Source: Aestuariimicrobium ganziense
Lineage (GTDB): Bacteria > Actinomycetota > Actinomycetes > Propionibacteriales > Propionibacteriaceae
NCBI RefSeq assembly: GCF_015352975.1
Contig: NZ_JACYIZ010000003.1
Coordinates: 186,001 to 250,000 of the forward strand
Direction: 5' to 3'
DNA: 64,000 bases
Shown here: in pieces, positions 44,496 through 53,214 of the stretch
How positions within the stretch are numbered: position 1 is the first letter of the stretch
How the letters are laid out: the number at the start of each line of letters is the position of its first letter
The notes under the pieces: model-generated
Databases searched by the model: none
Seen by the model: only the letters and a program-made list of their open reading frames with translations
What the model was told of the DNA's origin: nothing
Program-made: the position numbers and the translations under genes

Positions 44496-45868
44496 GACTG
44501 CTCTCCTGTCGCCAGGGGATCGGCGGTGCGCGCGTAGACCTCCAACTGGCTGCGTGCCTGGTCGAGGCCCTCCTTGGGGGTGGCCAGGTCCTGGGCGACC
44601 AGTCCGATCTGGGCACCGATGATGTTCTCGAAGGTCGAGCCCGACCCGGAGTACCAGGCCGGGGGAGTGAACACCACGTAGTCGATGACCTCGGCGTAGT
44701 TGTTCTGCGGCTTCAGGTCACGGAACTCCTGGGAGTCCAGGGCCCGGGTGAAGGTCGGGATGTGCCCGCCGGCTGCCCAGGCCAGCGACTGGTCCAGCAT
44801 CTCCTTGACGAACTCCATGGCCCGCTGGGTGCGCTCCGCTGAACGATCCATCGTCGGCAGGATGAACACGTGCGAGTCGCACTGTGCGGCCTTCTTGTCG
44901 AAGATCTGCGGGATCGCGGTCATGCCGAATTTGAGGTCCTTGACCGACTGGGCGGTGGTGATCTCCCAGCCGCCCATCATGTACAGGCCCGAGCGCCCGG
45001 TGAACATCATGGTCTGGGCACCGGCGTAGTCGGCGTTCTTGGGCATCAGGCCCGAGGTCGTCCACTTCTGCATGTGCTCCAGCACCTTGAGAGCGATGTC
45101 CTCGTTCCAGGTCAGCTCCTTGCCCCCGTCGGACAGGAACGGCGTCGCCCCCTCGTGCTGGCTGTACAGGGTGTAGAACCAGCGCCAGCAGGTGGCGTTG
45201 TCGGCGATGGTCGGCACGGCCAGCGCGAACTCGCCGGTCTCCTCCTTGATCGCGGTCAGGGTCGACTCCCACTGTTCGAGGCCCTGGATCGGCTTCATGT
45301 TGTCGCCGTCCATCACCCCGGCGGCCTGGCAGACGTCGATGTTGTAGTAGAGGACGAAGGGGTGGATGTCGAGCGGCAGCGCGTAGACCTTGCCGTCGAC
45401 CTTGCCCTGCTCCCAGACCGACTCGGTGAAGTCGTCGGCACTCAGCCCGACCATGGCGAGCATGTCGTCGGTGATCTCGGAGAGCAGCCCGCCGCGGGCC
45501 AGGTTCTGCGCCCGGGTCAGGTGCGAGACGGCGACATCGGGTGGGTGCCCACCGAGGGTGGCCAGCGAGACCTTGGTGTAGTACGGGTTGCCCCAGGCGA
45601 AGGTGGCTGCCTCGAGGGCGGCGGTGCCGTGCTTCTTGGTGTAGTCGTCGAGCATGGTCTGCAGGCGGGCACCGTCACCGCCGGAGAACAGGTTCCAGAA
45701 CTGCACGGTGCCGGGTGCCACCTCGGTGCCGGCGATACCGGCGCTGAGGGTGCTGCAGCCAGCCAGTCCACCCGCCAGACCCAGACCGCCAGCGGCCTGC
45801 AGGAGTGTTCGGCGGCTCAGTCGCGGCGAGTGCCTCCCCGCCGCGAACGTGGGGTGAGGGACGTCCAT
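44492..45868 (-). CDS. Sugar ABC transporter substrate-binding lipoprotein (Tat-type signal)
   Basis: The 458-aa protein starts with RLSRRTLLQAAGGLGLAGGLAGCSTL: a twin-arginine motif followed by a lipobox Cys, meaning export folded and lipid anchoring. The body is a CUT1 solute-binding fold (VQFWNLFSGGDGARLQTMLDDY; ALPLDIHPFVLYYNIDVCQAAGVM; MMFTGRSGLYMMGGWEITT). It should capture an arabinose-containing sugar. ATG 45868 has GGAGG 9 nt upstream; GTG 45874 is an alternative. It is divergent from the GH51 gene. Confidence 0.88.
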   Translation of the reverse strand: MDVPHPTFAAGRHSPRLSRRTLLQAAGGLGLAGGLAGCSTLSAGIAGTEVAPGTVQFWNLFSGGDGARLQTMLDDYTKKHGTAALEAATFAWGNPYYTKVSLATLGGHPPDVAVSHLTRAQNLARGGLLSEITDDMLAMVGLSADDFTESVWEQGKVDGKVYALPLDIHPFVLYYNIDVCQAAGVMDGDNMKPIQGLEQWESTLTAIKEETGEFALAVPTIADNATCWRWFYTLYSQHEGATPFLSDGGKELTWNEDIALKVLEHMQKWTTSGLMPKNADYAGAQTMMFTGRSGLYMMGGWEITTAQSVKDLKFGMTAIPQIFDKKAAQCDSHVFILPTMDRSAERTQRAMEFVKEMLDQSLAWAAGGHIPTFTRALDSQEFRDLKPQNNYAEVIDYVVFTPPAWYSGSGSTFENIIGAQIGLVAQDLATPKEGLDQARSQLEVYARTADPLATGEQS

Positions 45869-46010
45869 GGGCACTGACCTCCATTGGTCGGTGTGGCGCG
45901 GATGCGTTCCACCCGAACACGGCGACGGGGGTCAAGTCAAGGAGTTGCGGCGATCTGGTCCAGACCGACCACCCTGCCGGGCGGAGCCTTCACAGGGTTG
46001 TTTCACAAGC

Positions 46011-46016
46011 CTTGAC
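46011..46016 (+). promoter_or_regulatory. Putative -35 box (TTGACA) before the arabinofuranosidase gene
   Basis: A consensus TTGACA lies 91 bp before ATG 46107 in the 238-bp divergent region; the -10 is unclear. On the complement, TTGACT and TTGACC near 45930-45945 are candidates for the importer operon. I see no LacI-type palindrome here. Confidence 0.35.
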
Positions 46017-46106
46017 ACTCGACGAAGCGTGGGTGAAGGTCGAGGTGATCGGATGCCGAAAAGAGTGTCCCCACCTGGATGCTCGTCCCAGCTGAAGGGC
46101 CCCCTC

Positions 46107-47612
46107 ATGTGCGCTGCACGCCTTGTCATTGATCCCGCCTTCCGCGTCGCGCCGGTGCGCCGCCGCACCTTCGGGTGCTTCGTCGAACACCTGGGACGAT
46201 GCGTCTACACCGGCATCCACGAGCCCGACCACGACACCGCCCTCGAGGGCGGCTGGCGAGGTGACGTGCTCGAACTCGTCCGCGAACTGGGTGTGACCGT
46301 GATCCGGTACCCGGGTGGCAACTTCGTCTCCGGCTACCGGTGGGAGGACGGCATCGGTCAGGTCGACGAGCGCCCCAGCCGACTCGACCTGGCCTGGCAC
46401 TCGATGGAGCCCAACACCGTGGGCGTCGACGAGTTCGTCGCCTGGTGCCGGCTCGCCGACGTCGAACCCGAGATGGCGATCAACCTGGGCACCCGCGGGG
46501 TGCAGGAGGCGCTCGACATCCTCGAATACACCAACGTGCCCTCCGGCTCGCACTTCGCCGAACTGCGCCGGACCAACGGCGCCGACGACCCCTACCGGAT
46601 CAAGCTGTGGTGCCTGGGCAACGAGATGGACGGACCGTGGCAGATCGGGCACAAGACCGCCGAGGAGTACGGCCGGATCGCCGCCGAGGCCGGCCGTGCC
46701 ATGCGCATGATCGACCCCGACCTCGAACTGGTGGCGTGCGGATCGTCCTCACGCGCGATGCCCACCTTCGGTGAGTGGGAGCGGATCGTGCTCGAGGAGT
46801 CGTGGGACCAGGTCGACATGATCTCGGCCCACGCCTACTACTACGAGGACGAGTCGGGTGACCTGGCCAGCTTCCTGGCCAGCGCCGAGGACATGGACCG
46901 CTTCATCGACTCGGTCGCCGCCACCGCCGACGCGGTCGGGGCGGCGCGCAAGTCCGACAAGGTGATCGGCATCAGCTTCGACGAGTGGAACGTCTGGTAC
47001 CAGCAGCGTGCGGAGTCCCGTCCGCCGAGCGGGGACGACTGGCCGGTCGCCCCGGTGCTGCTCGAGGACACCTACAACGTCGCCGACGCGGTGGTCGTCG
47101 GCAACCTGCTGATCTCGCTGCTGCGGCACAGCGATCGCGTGTTCTCGGCGAACCTGGCCCAGTTGGTGAACGTGATCGCCCCGATCATGACCGCCCCGGG
47201 TGGTGCCGCGTGGAAGCAGACCACCTTCCACCCGTTCGCGCTGACTGCTGCGCACGCCAAGGGTGAGGTGCTGAGGGTGGCACTGGACTCGCCGATGGTC
47301 TCGACCGCGAAGTTCGGCGAGGTGCCGGCGCTGGATGCCGTGGCCACCCACGACGACGAGTCGGGCGAGACCGTGGTGTTCGTGGTGAACCGCTCGACCG
47401 CTGACGAGCTGGAGGTCGAGGTCGCCGTGCGCGAGGGCGCCGGGACGCTGGTCGAGGCCGTCACCTACAGCCATGACGACCCGTACTGGCAGGCCAGCGC
47501 GGACGACCAGTCGGTGGCACCCGAGGCCAACGAGTCGGCGAAGCTGGACGACGGTGTGCTGACGGTGACCCTGCCCAAGGTGTCGTGGACGATGGTGCGC
47601 TTGGGCCGGTGA
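46107..47612 (+). CDS. abfA: Alpha-L-arabinofuranosidase (GH51)
   Basis: The 501-aa length and motifs fit GH51: FGCFVEHLGRCVYTGIHEPDH, RYPGGNFVSGYRWEDGIG, acid/base Glu in WCLGNEMDGPWQIGHKTAEEY and nucleophile Glu in GISFDEWNVWYQ. It removes terminal arabinofuranosyl residues; no signal peptide is present, so it works on imported arabino-oligosaccharides. This fits the adjacent importer and ara operon. ATG 46107 after GAAGGG is chosen; the upstream frame lies in the regulatory region. Confidence 0.95.
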   Translation: MCAARLVIDPAFRVAPVRRRTFGCFVEHLGRCVYTGIHEPDHDTALEGGWRGDVLELVRELGVTVIRYPGGNFVSGYRWEDGIGQVDERPSRLDLAWHSMEPNTVGVDEFVAWCRLADVEPEMAINLGTRGVQEALDILEYTNVPSGSHFAELRRTNGADDPYRIKLWCLGNEMDGPWQIGHKTAEEYGRIAAEAGRAMRMIDPDLELVACGSSSRAMPTFGEWERIVLEESWDQVDMISAHAYYYEDESGDLASFLASAEDMDRFIDSVAATADAVGAARKSDKVIGISFDEWNVWYQQRAESRPPSGDDWPVAPVLLEDTYNVADAVVVGNLLISLLRHSDRVFSANLAQLVNVIAPIMTAPGGAAWKQTTFHPFALTAAHAKGEVLRVALDSPMVSTAKFGEVPALDAVATHDDESGETVVFVVNRSTADELEVEVAVREGAGTLVEAVTYSHDDPYWQASADDQSVAPEANESAKLDDGVLTVTLPKVSWTMVRLGR

Positions 47613-47628
47613 ACCAGCTGGTCGGCAG

Positions 47629-47634
47629 TAGCGT
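47629..47634 (+). promoter_or_regulatory. Putative -10 box of the short S51 gene (TAGCGT)
   Basis: TAGCGT ends 6 nt before ATG 47641 and lies 16 nt after the arabinofuranosidase stop, so the gene can be transcribed independently. Confidence 0.5.
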
Positions 47635-47640
47635 GCCGCC

Positions 47641-48102
47641 ATGGCGATGAAGCTGCTGCTCACCTCGGGTGGCGTCACCAACCCCAGCATCGGACGAGAG
47701 CGCTGGGAACCCTGGGTCCGCGACGCCGACGTGGTGCTGGTCGACGGTGGCGACGCCAGCTACCTCGCCCACTGGATGCGGGCGAGTGGTCTGGCCGACC
47801 TGCTGCCCGACCTGGACGCGGTCTGGGTCGGAGTCAGTGCCGGCAGCATGGTGATGACCCCACGGGTCGGTGACTTCTTCGTCGAGTGGCCCGGGGCCGC
47901 TGATGACCGTGGTCTGGGTCTGGTCGACTTCTCGATCTTCCCCCACCTGGGCGTGTTCGCCACGAACACCCTCGAGGCGGCCGAGCAGTGGGCGTCCGAT
48001 CTCGGCAACCCGGCCTACGCGATGGACGACCAGACCGCGATCACGGTGGTCGATGGTCAGGTCGAGGTCATCTCCGAGGGCACCTGGATGCACCTGGGGT
48101 GA
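47641..48102 (+). CDS. Peptidase E-like (S51) protein with internal deletion
   Basis: The 153-aa protein starts like full S51 members (MKLLLTSGGVTNPSI) and ends like them (GLGLVDFSIFPHLG, YAMDDQTAITVVDG), with the catalytic Ser in VGVSAGSMVMTPR. About 70 residues that normally separate TNPSI from ERWEPWVRDADVVLVDGGDA are missing, and the frame is kept. Peptidase E cleaves Asp-X dipeptides. Loss of part of the first half may abolish activity or leave a minimal version. A full-length S51 gene lies at 60966. Confidence 0.75.
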   Translation: MAMKLLLTSGGVTNPSIGRERWEPWVRDADVVLVDGGDASYLAHWMRASGLADLLPDLDAVWVGVSAGSMVMTPRVGDFFVEWPGAADDRGLGLVDFSIFPHLGVFATNTLEAAEQWASDLGNPAYAMDDQTAITVVDGQVEVISEGTWMHLG

Positions 48103-48125
48103 GGTTCTGGGGTCGGCCTCACCGG

Positions 48126-48171
48126 TTCGTGGCGTGAAATGACGGGTTGACCGCGCACTTCACGCCACAAA
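48126..48171. repeat. GTGGCG-type palindromic element, copy C
   Basis: GTGGCGTGAA (48129-48138) pairs with TTCACGCCAC (48159-48168), with outer TT/AA pairs and partial inner pairing. It lies 3' of the short S51 gene. Confidence 0.65.
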
Positions 48172-48292
48172 CCCGGCGGCCCCCGCCGCGGCACCACCAC
48201 CCGCCCCCGGCCCCTGGCCCGCGGCGCCCTCGTCCTCACGGCGGATGCCGGTCTCCGTCCCCTGGGGGAGGTGCCCAGCGCTCCCGACTCCC

Positions 48293-48298
48293 TAGGCT
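48293..48298 (+). promoter_or_regulatory. Putative -10 box of the histidine kinase gene (TAGGCT)
   Basis: TAGGCT ends 6 nt before GTG 48305. Confidence 0.5.
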
Positions 48299-48304
48299 GG
48301 GCGG

Positions 48305-49633
48305 GTGAGCACCTTGACCACCCGTGAACGCCTACTGGCGTGGTTCGGCGTGGACGAGGACTGGGAGCGGCCTCGTCCGCCCATCAACCGCACCGACATC
48401 ATCGTCGCGCTGGCCAGCTTCGCGCTCACCCTGCTCAGCCTGGAGCTGATGCGCTCCTACCTCGACTTCACCGGCGCCCGTCCGTTCGGCATCGAACTGC
48501 TCACCATCGCCACGGGCACCCTGCCGATGCTGCTGCGCCGCCGCTACCCGATCGCTGTCGGGTTGTGGATGGGACTGCACTTCTGGGCCAGCTGCACCTG
48601 GGTCGGCGAGGTGGGCTACCAGTTCGTCTACCAACTGGTGGTCTTCTACGCGCTCTACTGCATGTTGGCGTGGGCGCGCGACCGCCGGCTGATGCTGATC
48701 GTGGTGTCGGCGCTGCTGCTCGGGTTGCTGGTCTGGCTGGCCTGGATGTCGGCGATGGGGCAGGGCGTCGACATGGTGCACCAGCGCCCGGCCGGCCAGG
48801 GCGGGCTGTTCGGTGCCGTGTTCGCCATGGTCACGATGACCTTCCTGGCCAACCTGATCCTGTTCGCCGCAGCCGCCTTGACCGGTCAGGTTGCCTGGCG
48901 CCAGGCCCGCGACAGGGCCCAGATCGCCGACCAGGCCCAACGCCTGGCCGAACAGGCCGACCAACTCACCGAACAGGCCGTGCTCGACGAGCGCCTGCGC
49001 CTGGCCCGCGAACTGCACGACGTCGTCGCCCACCACGTCTCGGCGATGGGCGTGCAGGCCGCAGCCGCCCGCCGGGTGCTCGACCTGCGCCCTGAGCAGG
49101 CCAAGGACGCCCTCACCCAGGTCGAGTCGTCGTCGCGCGAGGCGGTCAGCCAGATGCGCGGACTGCTGGGCGCGCTGCGTTCCAGCCGGGACGAGACCCC
49201 CACCGGCCACCGCGGACCCGACCCGACGCTGGCCGAGCTGCCCCGGCTGATCGAGGAGTCGAACGTCCCCGGCTTCACCACCACCCTGACCGTCGTCGAC
49301 GACCGACCCGACAGCAGCGCGTCCGTCCCCCCGCCGGTGCAACTGTCGCTCTACCGGATCGCGCAGGAGGCACTCACCAACGTGCGCCGCCACTCCAGCG
49401 CCACCTCGGCCACCGTCACCCTGCGGTTGCAGCAGGTGGGCAGCCCGGGCGGGCACGCCGAGATCGAGGTGCTGGATGAGGGACGTCCCCGCAGCGGCAC
49501 CTCGGGCACCGGCATGGGCCAACTCGGCATGCGCGAACGGATCGCCTCGCTCAAGGGCACAGCCGAGATTGGCCCGAGGGTCACCGGCGGTTACCGTGTG
49601 CGGGTGCGCTTCCCGATCATGGACGAGTCATGA
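48305..49633 (+). CDS. NarL-type sensor histidine kinase (HisKA_3)
   Basis: The 442-aa protein has about six N-terminal helices (residues 25-200), a coiled segment (DQAQRLAEQADQLTEQAVLDE), then the dimerisation box RLARELHDVVAHHVSAMGVQ with phosphorylatable His, and an HATPase domain with N-box QEALTNVRRHS and G-box SGTGMGQLGMRERI. The short loops between helices suggest it senses the membrane or a lipid signal. It overlaps its response regulator by 4 bp and is followed by an ABC exporter, a layout typical of envelope- or antibiotic-stress systems. Confidence 0.9.
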   Translation: MSTLTTRERLLAWFGVDEDWERPRPPINRTDIIVALASFALTLLSLELMRSYLDFTGARPFGIELLTIATGTLPMLLRRRYPIAVGLWMGLHFWASCTWVGEVGYQFVYQLVVFYALYCMLAWARDRRLMLIVVSALLLGLLVWLAWMSAMGQGVDMVHQRPAGQGGLFGAVFAMVTMTFLANLILFAAAALTGQVAWRQARDRAQIADQAQRLAEQADQLTEQAVLDERLRLARELHDVVAHHVSAMGVQAAAARRVLDLRPEQAKDALTQVESSSREAVSQMRGLLGALRSSRDETPTGHRGPDPTLAELPRLIEESNVPGFTTTLTVVDDRPDSSASVPPPVQLSLYRIAQEALTNVRRHSSATSATVTLRLQQVGSPGGHAEIEVLDEGRPRSGTSGTGMGQLGMRERIASLKGTAEIGPRVTGGYRVRVRFPIMDES

Positions 49634-50304
49634 GCCCGATCAGGGTGTTGCTGGTCGACGACGCAGCCATGCTGCGCACCGGCTTCCAGATGATCCTGTC
49701 GGTCGAACCCGACATCGAGGTCGTCGGTCAGGCGTCCAACGGCCAAGAGGCCCTCGAGCGCTGCCGTGATCTCAGCCTCGACGTGGTGCTGATGGACGTG
49801 CAGATGCCCGTGATGGACGGCATCGCCGCCACCTCCGAGATCGTCGCCGAGGGACTGGCCAAGGTGATCATCCTGACCACCTTCGATCGCGACGACTACC
49901 TGTTCGACTCGCTGCGCGCCGGGGCGTCCGGGTTCCTGTTGAAGAACTCCGATCCCGACGTGTTGGTCGAGGCGGTACGTCAGGTCGCGGGCGGACACGC
50001 GCTGCTCTCGCCCGAGGTCACCCTCAAGGTGATCGCCGAGATGGCCCGCTCCGGCCACGGCGGGGCACAAGGCGGGCATCGTCCCCGGGCAGCCGACCTC
50101 GACCGGCTCACCGAACGCGAACGCGAAGTGCTGTCGCTGGTCGCCCGCGGGCTGTCGAACGCCGAGATCGCCCAGGACCTGTGGGTCGGCGAGGCCACGG
50201 TCAAGACCCACGTCTCGAACACCCTGGCGAAGCTCGGCCTTCGTGACCGGGTGCAGGCCGTGGTGTTCGCCTACGAGGCCGGACTGGTGCACCCCGGCGA
50301 GTAG
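49630..50304 (+). CDS. NarL/LuxR-family response regulator
   Basis: The 224-aa protein has a receiver domain with VLLVDDAAMLRTGF, phospho-acceptor Asp in LDVVLMDVQMPVMDG and Lys in GFLLKNSD, then a LuxR helix-turn-helix: LTEREREVLSLVARGLSNAEI, GEATVKTHVSNTLAKL. It is coupled to the kinase (ATGA) and likely controls the ABC exporter 86 bp downstream. Confidence 0.92.
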   Translation: MSPIRVLLVDDAAMLRTGFQMILSVEPDIEVVGQASNGQEALERCRDLSLDVVLMDVQMPVMDGIAATSEIVAEGLAKVIILTTFDRDDYLFDSLRAGASGFLLKNSDPDVLVEAVRQVAGGHALLSPEVTLKVIAEMARSGHGGAQGGHRPRAADLDRLTEREREVLSLVARGLSNAEIAQDLWVGEATVKTHVSNTLAKLGLRDRVQAVVFAYEAGLVHPGE

Positions 50305-50390
50305 CCGAAAGTACTCCCCCTCAGGGTGGACGACGAGTTTCGCCCTCACGGCGGATGCCCGGCGAACCCAGCACAGGGTTGGCTGGAACC

Positions 50391-51272
50391 ATGCTCGAGA
50401 TCCACGAACTCACCCGCAGCTTCGGCGACCGGCTCGCCGTCGACCACGTCTCGTTCCAGGTGCCCCCCGGACAGCTGACCGGCTTCGTCGGCGCCAACGG
50501 TGCCGGCAAGACCACCACAATGCGCATGGTGATGGGGCTGCTCGCCCCCACCTCGGGATCGGTCACCTGGCAGGGTGCCCCGATCGTCGACGAGGTGCGC
50601 CGCGGCATCGGCTACATGCCCGAGGAGCGCGGCCTCTATCCCAAGCAGCAGGTGCTCGACCAGCTGGTGCACATGGCCCGACTGCGCGGCATGCCCGCCG
50701 GCGCCGCCCGAGCCGAGGCCACCGAACTGCTCGGCGCCTTCGGCCTCGGTGAGCGCACCAAGGACAAGCTCGAGAAGCTCTCGCTGGGCAACCAGCAGCG
50801 CGTTCAGGTGACCGCTGCGCTGATGGCCAGCCCGATGGCGCTGATCCTCGACGAGCCGTTCTCGGGTCTGGACCCGATGGCGGTCGACGAGATGGCCGAC
50901 CAACTGCGGGCCCGCGCCGCGTCCGGTGTGCCCGTGCTGTTCAGCTCGCACCAGCTCGACCTGGTCGACCGGCTCTGCGACGGCCTGGTGATCCTGGCCG
51001 GCGGACGAGTCGTGGCCCAAGGCACCCGCACCGAACTCGAGTCGCGCGGACGGCTGCTGCACCGGCTGGTCACCGACTCCGACGCCGGCTGGGTGCGTGA
51101 CCTCGCCGGAGTGACCGTGGTCGACGTCGACGGCAACCGCGCCCTGCTCGAACTCGCCAAGCCCGGTCTGGTCGACCGGGTGCTGGCCGAGGCGATGGCC
51201 CGCGGCAGCGTCCGCGAACTCGCCGAGGTCCGTCCCACCCTGTCGGAGATCTACCGCGAGGTGGCGGCATGA
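50391..51272 (+). CDS. ABC transporter ATP-binding protein (Nat/DrrA type)
   Basis: The 293-aa ATPase has Walker A GANGAGKTTT, Q-loop region GYMPEERGLYPKQQV, signature LSLGNQQRVQ, Walker B LILDEPFSGLDP and switch His in FSSHQLD. The C-terminal extension of about 80 residues is usual for sodium/drug-exporting ABC-2 ATPases. It overlaps the permease gene by 4 bp. ATG 50391 is the natural start; the upstream frame is non-conserved. Confidence 0.9.
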   Translation: MLEIHELTRSFGDRLAVDHVSFQVPPGQLTGFVGANGAGKTTTMRMVMGLLAPTSGSVTWQGAPIVDEVRRGIGYMPEERGLYPKQQVLDQLVHMARLRGMPAGAARAEATELLGAFGLGERTKDKLEKLSLGNQQRVQVTAALMASPMALILDEPFSGLDPMAVDEMADQLRARAASGVPVLFSSHQLDLVDRLCDGLVILAGGRVVAQGTRTELESRGRLLHRLVTDSDAGWVRDLAGVTVVDVDGNRALLELAKPGLVDRVLAEAMARGSVRELAEVRPTLSEIYREVAA

Positions 51273-52516
51273 GCAGCCCGACCAGCCCCTCGACCCGTTC
51301 TCGCTCGACACGTCATCAGGAGACCGCCATGACTCGTCCCTACCACCTGCCCCGCAACGCCTGGCAGATCGTCGCCGGCCGCGAAATGGTGGTCAAGCTC
51401 GCCGACAAGTCGTTCATCATCTCGACCGTGATCACCCTGGTGCTGATCGCCGCTGGTGTCGGCGTCGGTGCCTGGTTGGGCGGACGAGCCACCACCACCG
51501 ACATCGCCGTGACCGACGCCCAGGCCGGCCGGGTGGTGGTGGTGGTCGATGCCAGCCTCAAGGCCAGCAACGACAAGAGCTCGGCCACCCCGATCACCGT
51601 CGCCTCGCCGGACGAGGCGAAGGCCAAGGTGAGGGCTGGCGACGCCGACGCGGCACTGCTGCACACCGACGCCGGCTGGCAGTTGGTGTTCCACAAGAGC
51701 GCCTCGGACTCGGTGCGGATGGCGGTCAACCAGGCCGTGCAGACCGTGCTGATCGGCGACCTGGCCAGCCAGGCCGGGGTGTCGCCGGACGAGCTGGCGC
51801 AGCGCACAGCCGTCAAGGTCGAACTGCTCGAGGGTGATTCCTCACGCGCCGACCTGGCCCGGGTGACCAGCTTCGCCTTCGCGATCCTGTTCTTCATGTC
51901 GGCGCTGACCTTCGGGCTGCAGATCGCCCAGAGCGTGGCCGAGGAGAAGTCGTCCCGCGTGGTCGAGATCCTCGCCTCGGCGATCCCGGTGCGCCACCTG
52001 CTTGCCGGCAAGGTGATCGGCAACACCGGCCTGGCGCTGGGCCAGATGGCGCTCTACGCGCTGGTCAGCATCGTCGGGCTGATGCTCACCCCGTGGAAGA
52101 AGTTCCTTCCCGCGGTGCAGGCCCCGATGGCGTGGTTCCTGGTGTTCTTCCTGGCCGGCTTCCTCGCCCTGGCCTGCGTCTGGGCGGCCGCTGGTTCGAT
52201 GGCCGGGCGCACCGAAGACCTGAGCGCCACCACCACCCCGCTCACCATGGGTCTGGGCTTGGTCTACTTCCTGGGCTTCACCGCCACCGGTGCGCTGCAG
52301 ACCGTGCTGTCATTCGTCCCGGTGATCTCGTCGGTGCTGATGCCGACCCGGATCGTCGCCGGTGACGTGGCCTGGTGGGAGCCGGTGCTCGCCCTGGTGC
52401 TGAACATCGCCTTCGCGTTCGTGACGGTGCTGTTCGGGGAGAAGATCTTCCGCCGCTCGCTGCTGCAGACCTCGGGACGCCTGTCGTACCGTGAGGCCTT
52501 CAAGCTCACCGACTGA
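51269..52516 (+). CDS. ABC-2 type permease (NatB-like)
   Basis: The 415-aa permease has an N-terminal helix (DKSFIISTVITLVLIAAGVGVGAWLG), an external domain of about 130 residues, then five or six helices in the C-half (FAFAILFFMSALTFGLQIAQ onward) with VAEEKSSRVVEILASAIPV, a conserved NatB/YhaP-type segment. With its ATPase and two-component system it forms a complete regulated exporter. ATG 51269 overlaps the ATPase stop; ATG 51329 after AGGAGACC would remove a 20-residue non-conserved tail. Confidence 0.87.
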   Translation: MSSPTSPSTRSRSTRHQETAMTRPYHLPRNAWQIVAGREMVVKLADKSFIISTVITLVLIAAGVGVGAWLGGRATTTDIAVTDAQAGRVVVVVDASLKASNDKSSATPITVASPDEAKAKVRAGDADAALLHTDAGWQLVFHKSASDSVRMAVNQAVQTVLIGDLASQAGVSPDELAQRTAVKVELLEGDSSRADLARVTSFAFAILFFMSALTFGLQIAQSVAEEKSSRVVEILASAIPVRHLLAGKVIGNTGLALGQMALYALVSIVGLMLTPWKKFLPAVQAPMAWFLVFFLAGFLALACVWAAAGSMAGRTEDLSATTTPLTMGLGLVYFLGFTATGALQTVLSFVPVISSVLMPTRIVAGDVAWWEPVLALVLNIAFAFVTVLFGEKIFRRSLLQTSGRLSYREAFKLTD

Positions 52517-52541
52517 GCCTGACCGGACGAGGGGGACGACG

Positions 52542-53084
52542 ATGACCCGCACCCACGTGGCCCTGTTGCGCGGCATCAACGTCGGCGGTGCCAACAAGCT
52601 GCCGATGGCCGACCTGCGCGGCATGGCCACTGGGCTCGGGTTGGACGAGGTGGCCACCCACCTCGCCAGCGGGAACCTGGTGTTCAGCGCGACGCAGTCG
52701 GGGTCGGCGATCGAGCGTGACCTGGCGGCGGCGGTGGCCGAGCGGATGGGCAAGCCGATCGAACTGCTGGTCGTCGGTGCGGACGAATGGCTGGCCGCGG
52801 TGGCCGGGTGTCCCTACCAGCCCAGCGACGACAAGCTCGTCCACCTGCAGGTGCATCGTCGTCCGGTGCCGGAGAAGGTGCGCGCCGCGATCGACGAGAT
52901 GGTGGACGAGGCCGGCGACGGCACCGAGGCCACCGTGGACGGGCGCTGGCTCTACCTGCACACGCCGAATGGGTTCTCGAAGTCGGTCGCCTTCACCAAG
53001 CTGCCCAAGCTGGTCGGTAAGGACGACCCCGGCACCGCACGGAACCTCAACACCGCCAAGGCGATCGCTGCGCTACTGGAGTGA
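52542..53084 (+). CDS. DUF1697 domain protein
   Basis: The 180-aa product matches DUF1697 from its start (HVALLRGINVGGANKLPMADLRGMATGLG), through THLASGNLVFSA, to FSKSVAFTKLPKLVG and TARNLNTAKAIAALL at the end. The family is widespread with unknown function. ATG 52542 follows GAGGGGGACGACG. Confidence 0.9.
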   Translation: MTRTHVALLRGINVGGANKLPMADLRGMATGLGLDEVATHLASGNLVFSATQSGSAIERDLAAAVAERMGKPIELLVVGADEWLAAVAGCPYQPSDDKLVHLQVHRRPVPEKVRAAIDEMVDEAGDGTEATVDGRWLYLHTPNGFSKSVAFTKLPKLVGKDDPGTARNLNTAKAIAALLE

Positions 53085-53121
53085 TGCGCTTGCTCAACCA
53101 GCGTCGTCCGGCAAGTGATCA

Positions 53122-53161
53122 GTGGCGGGCAATGCGCTGTCACCAGCACATTTCCCGCCAC
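53122..53161. repeat. GTGGCG-type palindromic element, copy B
   Basis: Eighteen-base arms GTGGCGGGCAATGCGCTG (53122-53139) and 53144-53161 pair with two mismatches around a TCAC loop. It lies between the convergent DUF1697 and alcohol dehydrogenase genes and may terminate both. Confidence 0.75.
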
Positions 53162-53214
53162 CAATCGATTCGGGACAGGGCCCAGGGGTCGGGCGGTGGG
53201 GCGAGACCCGGAAC

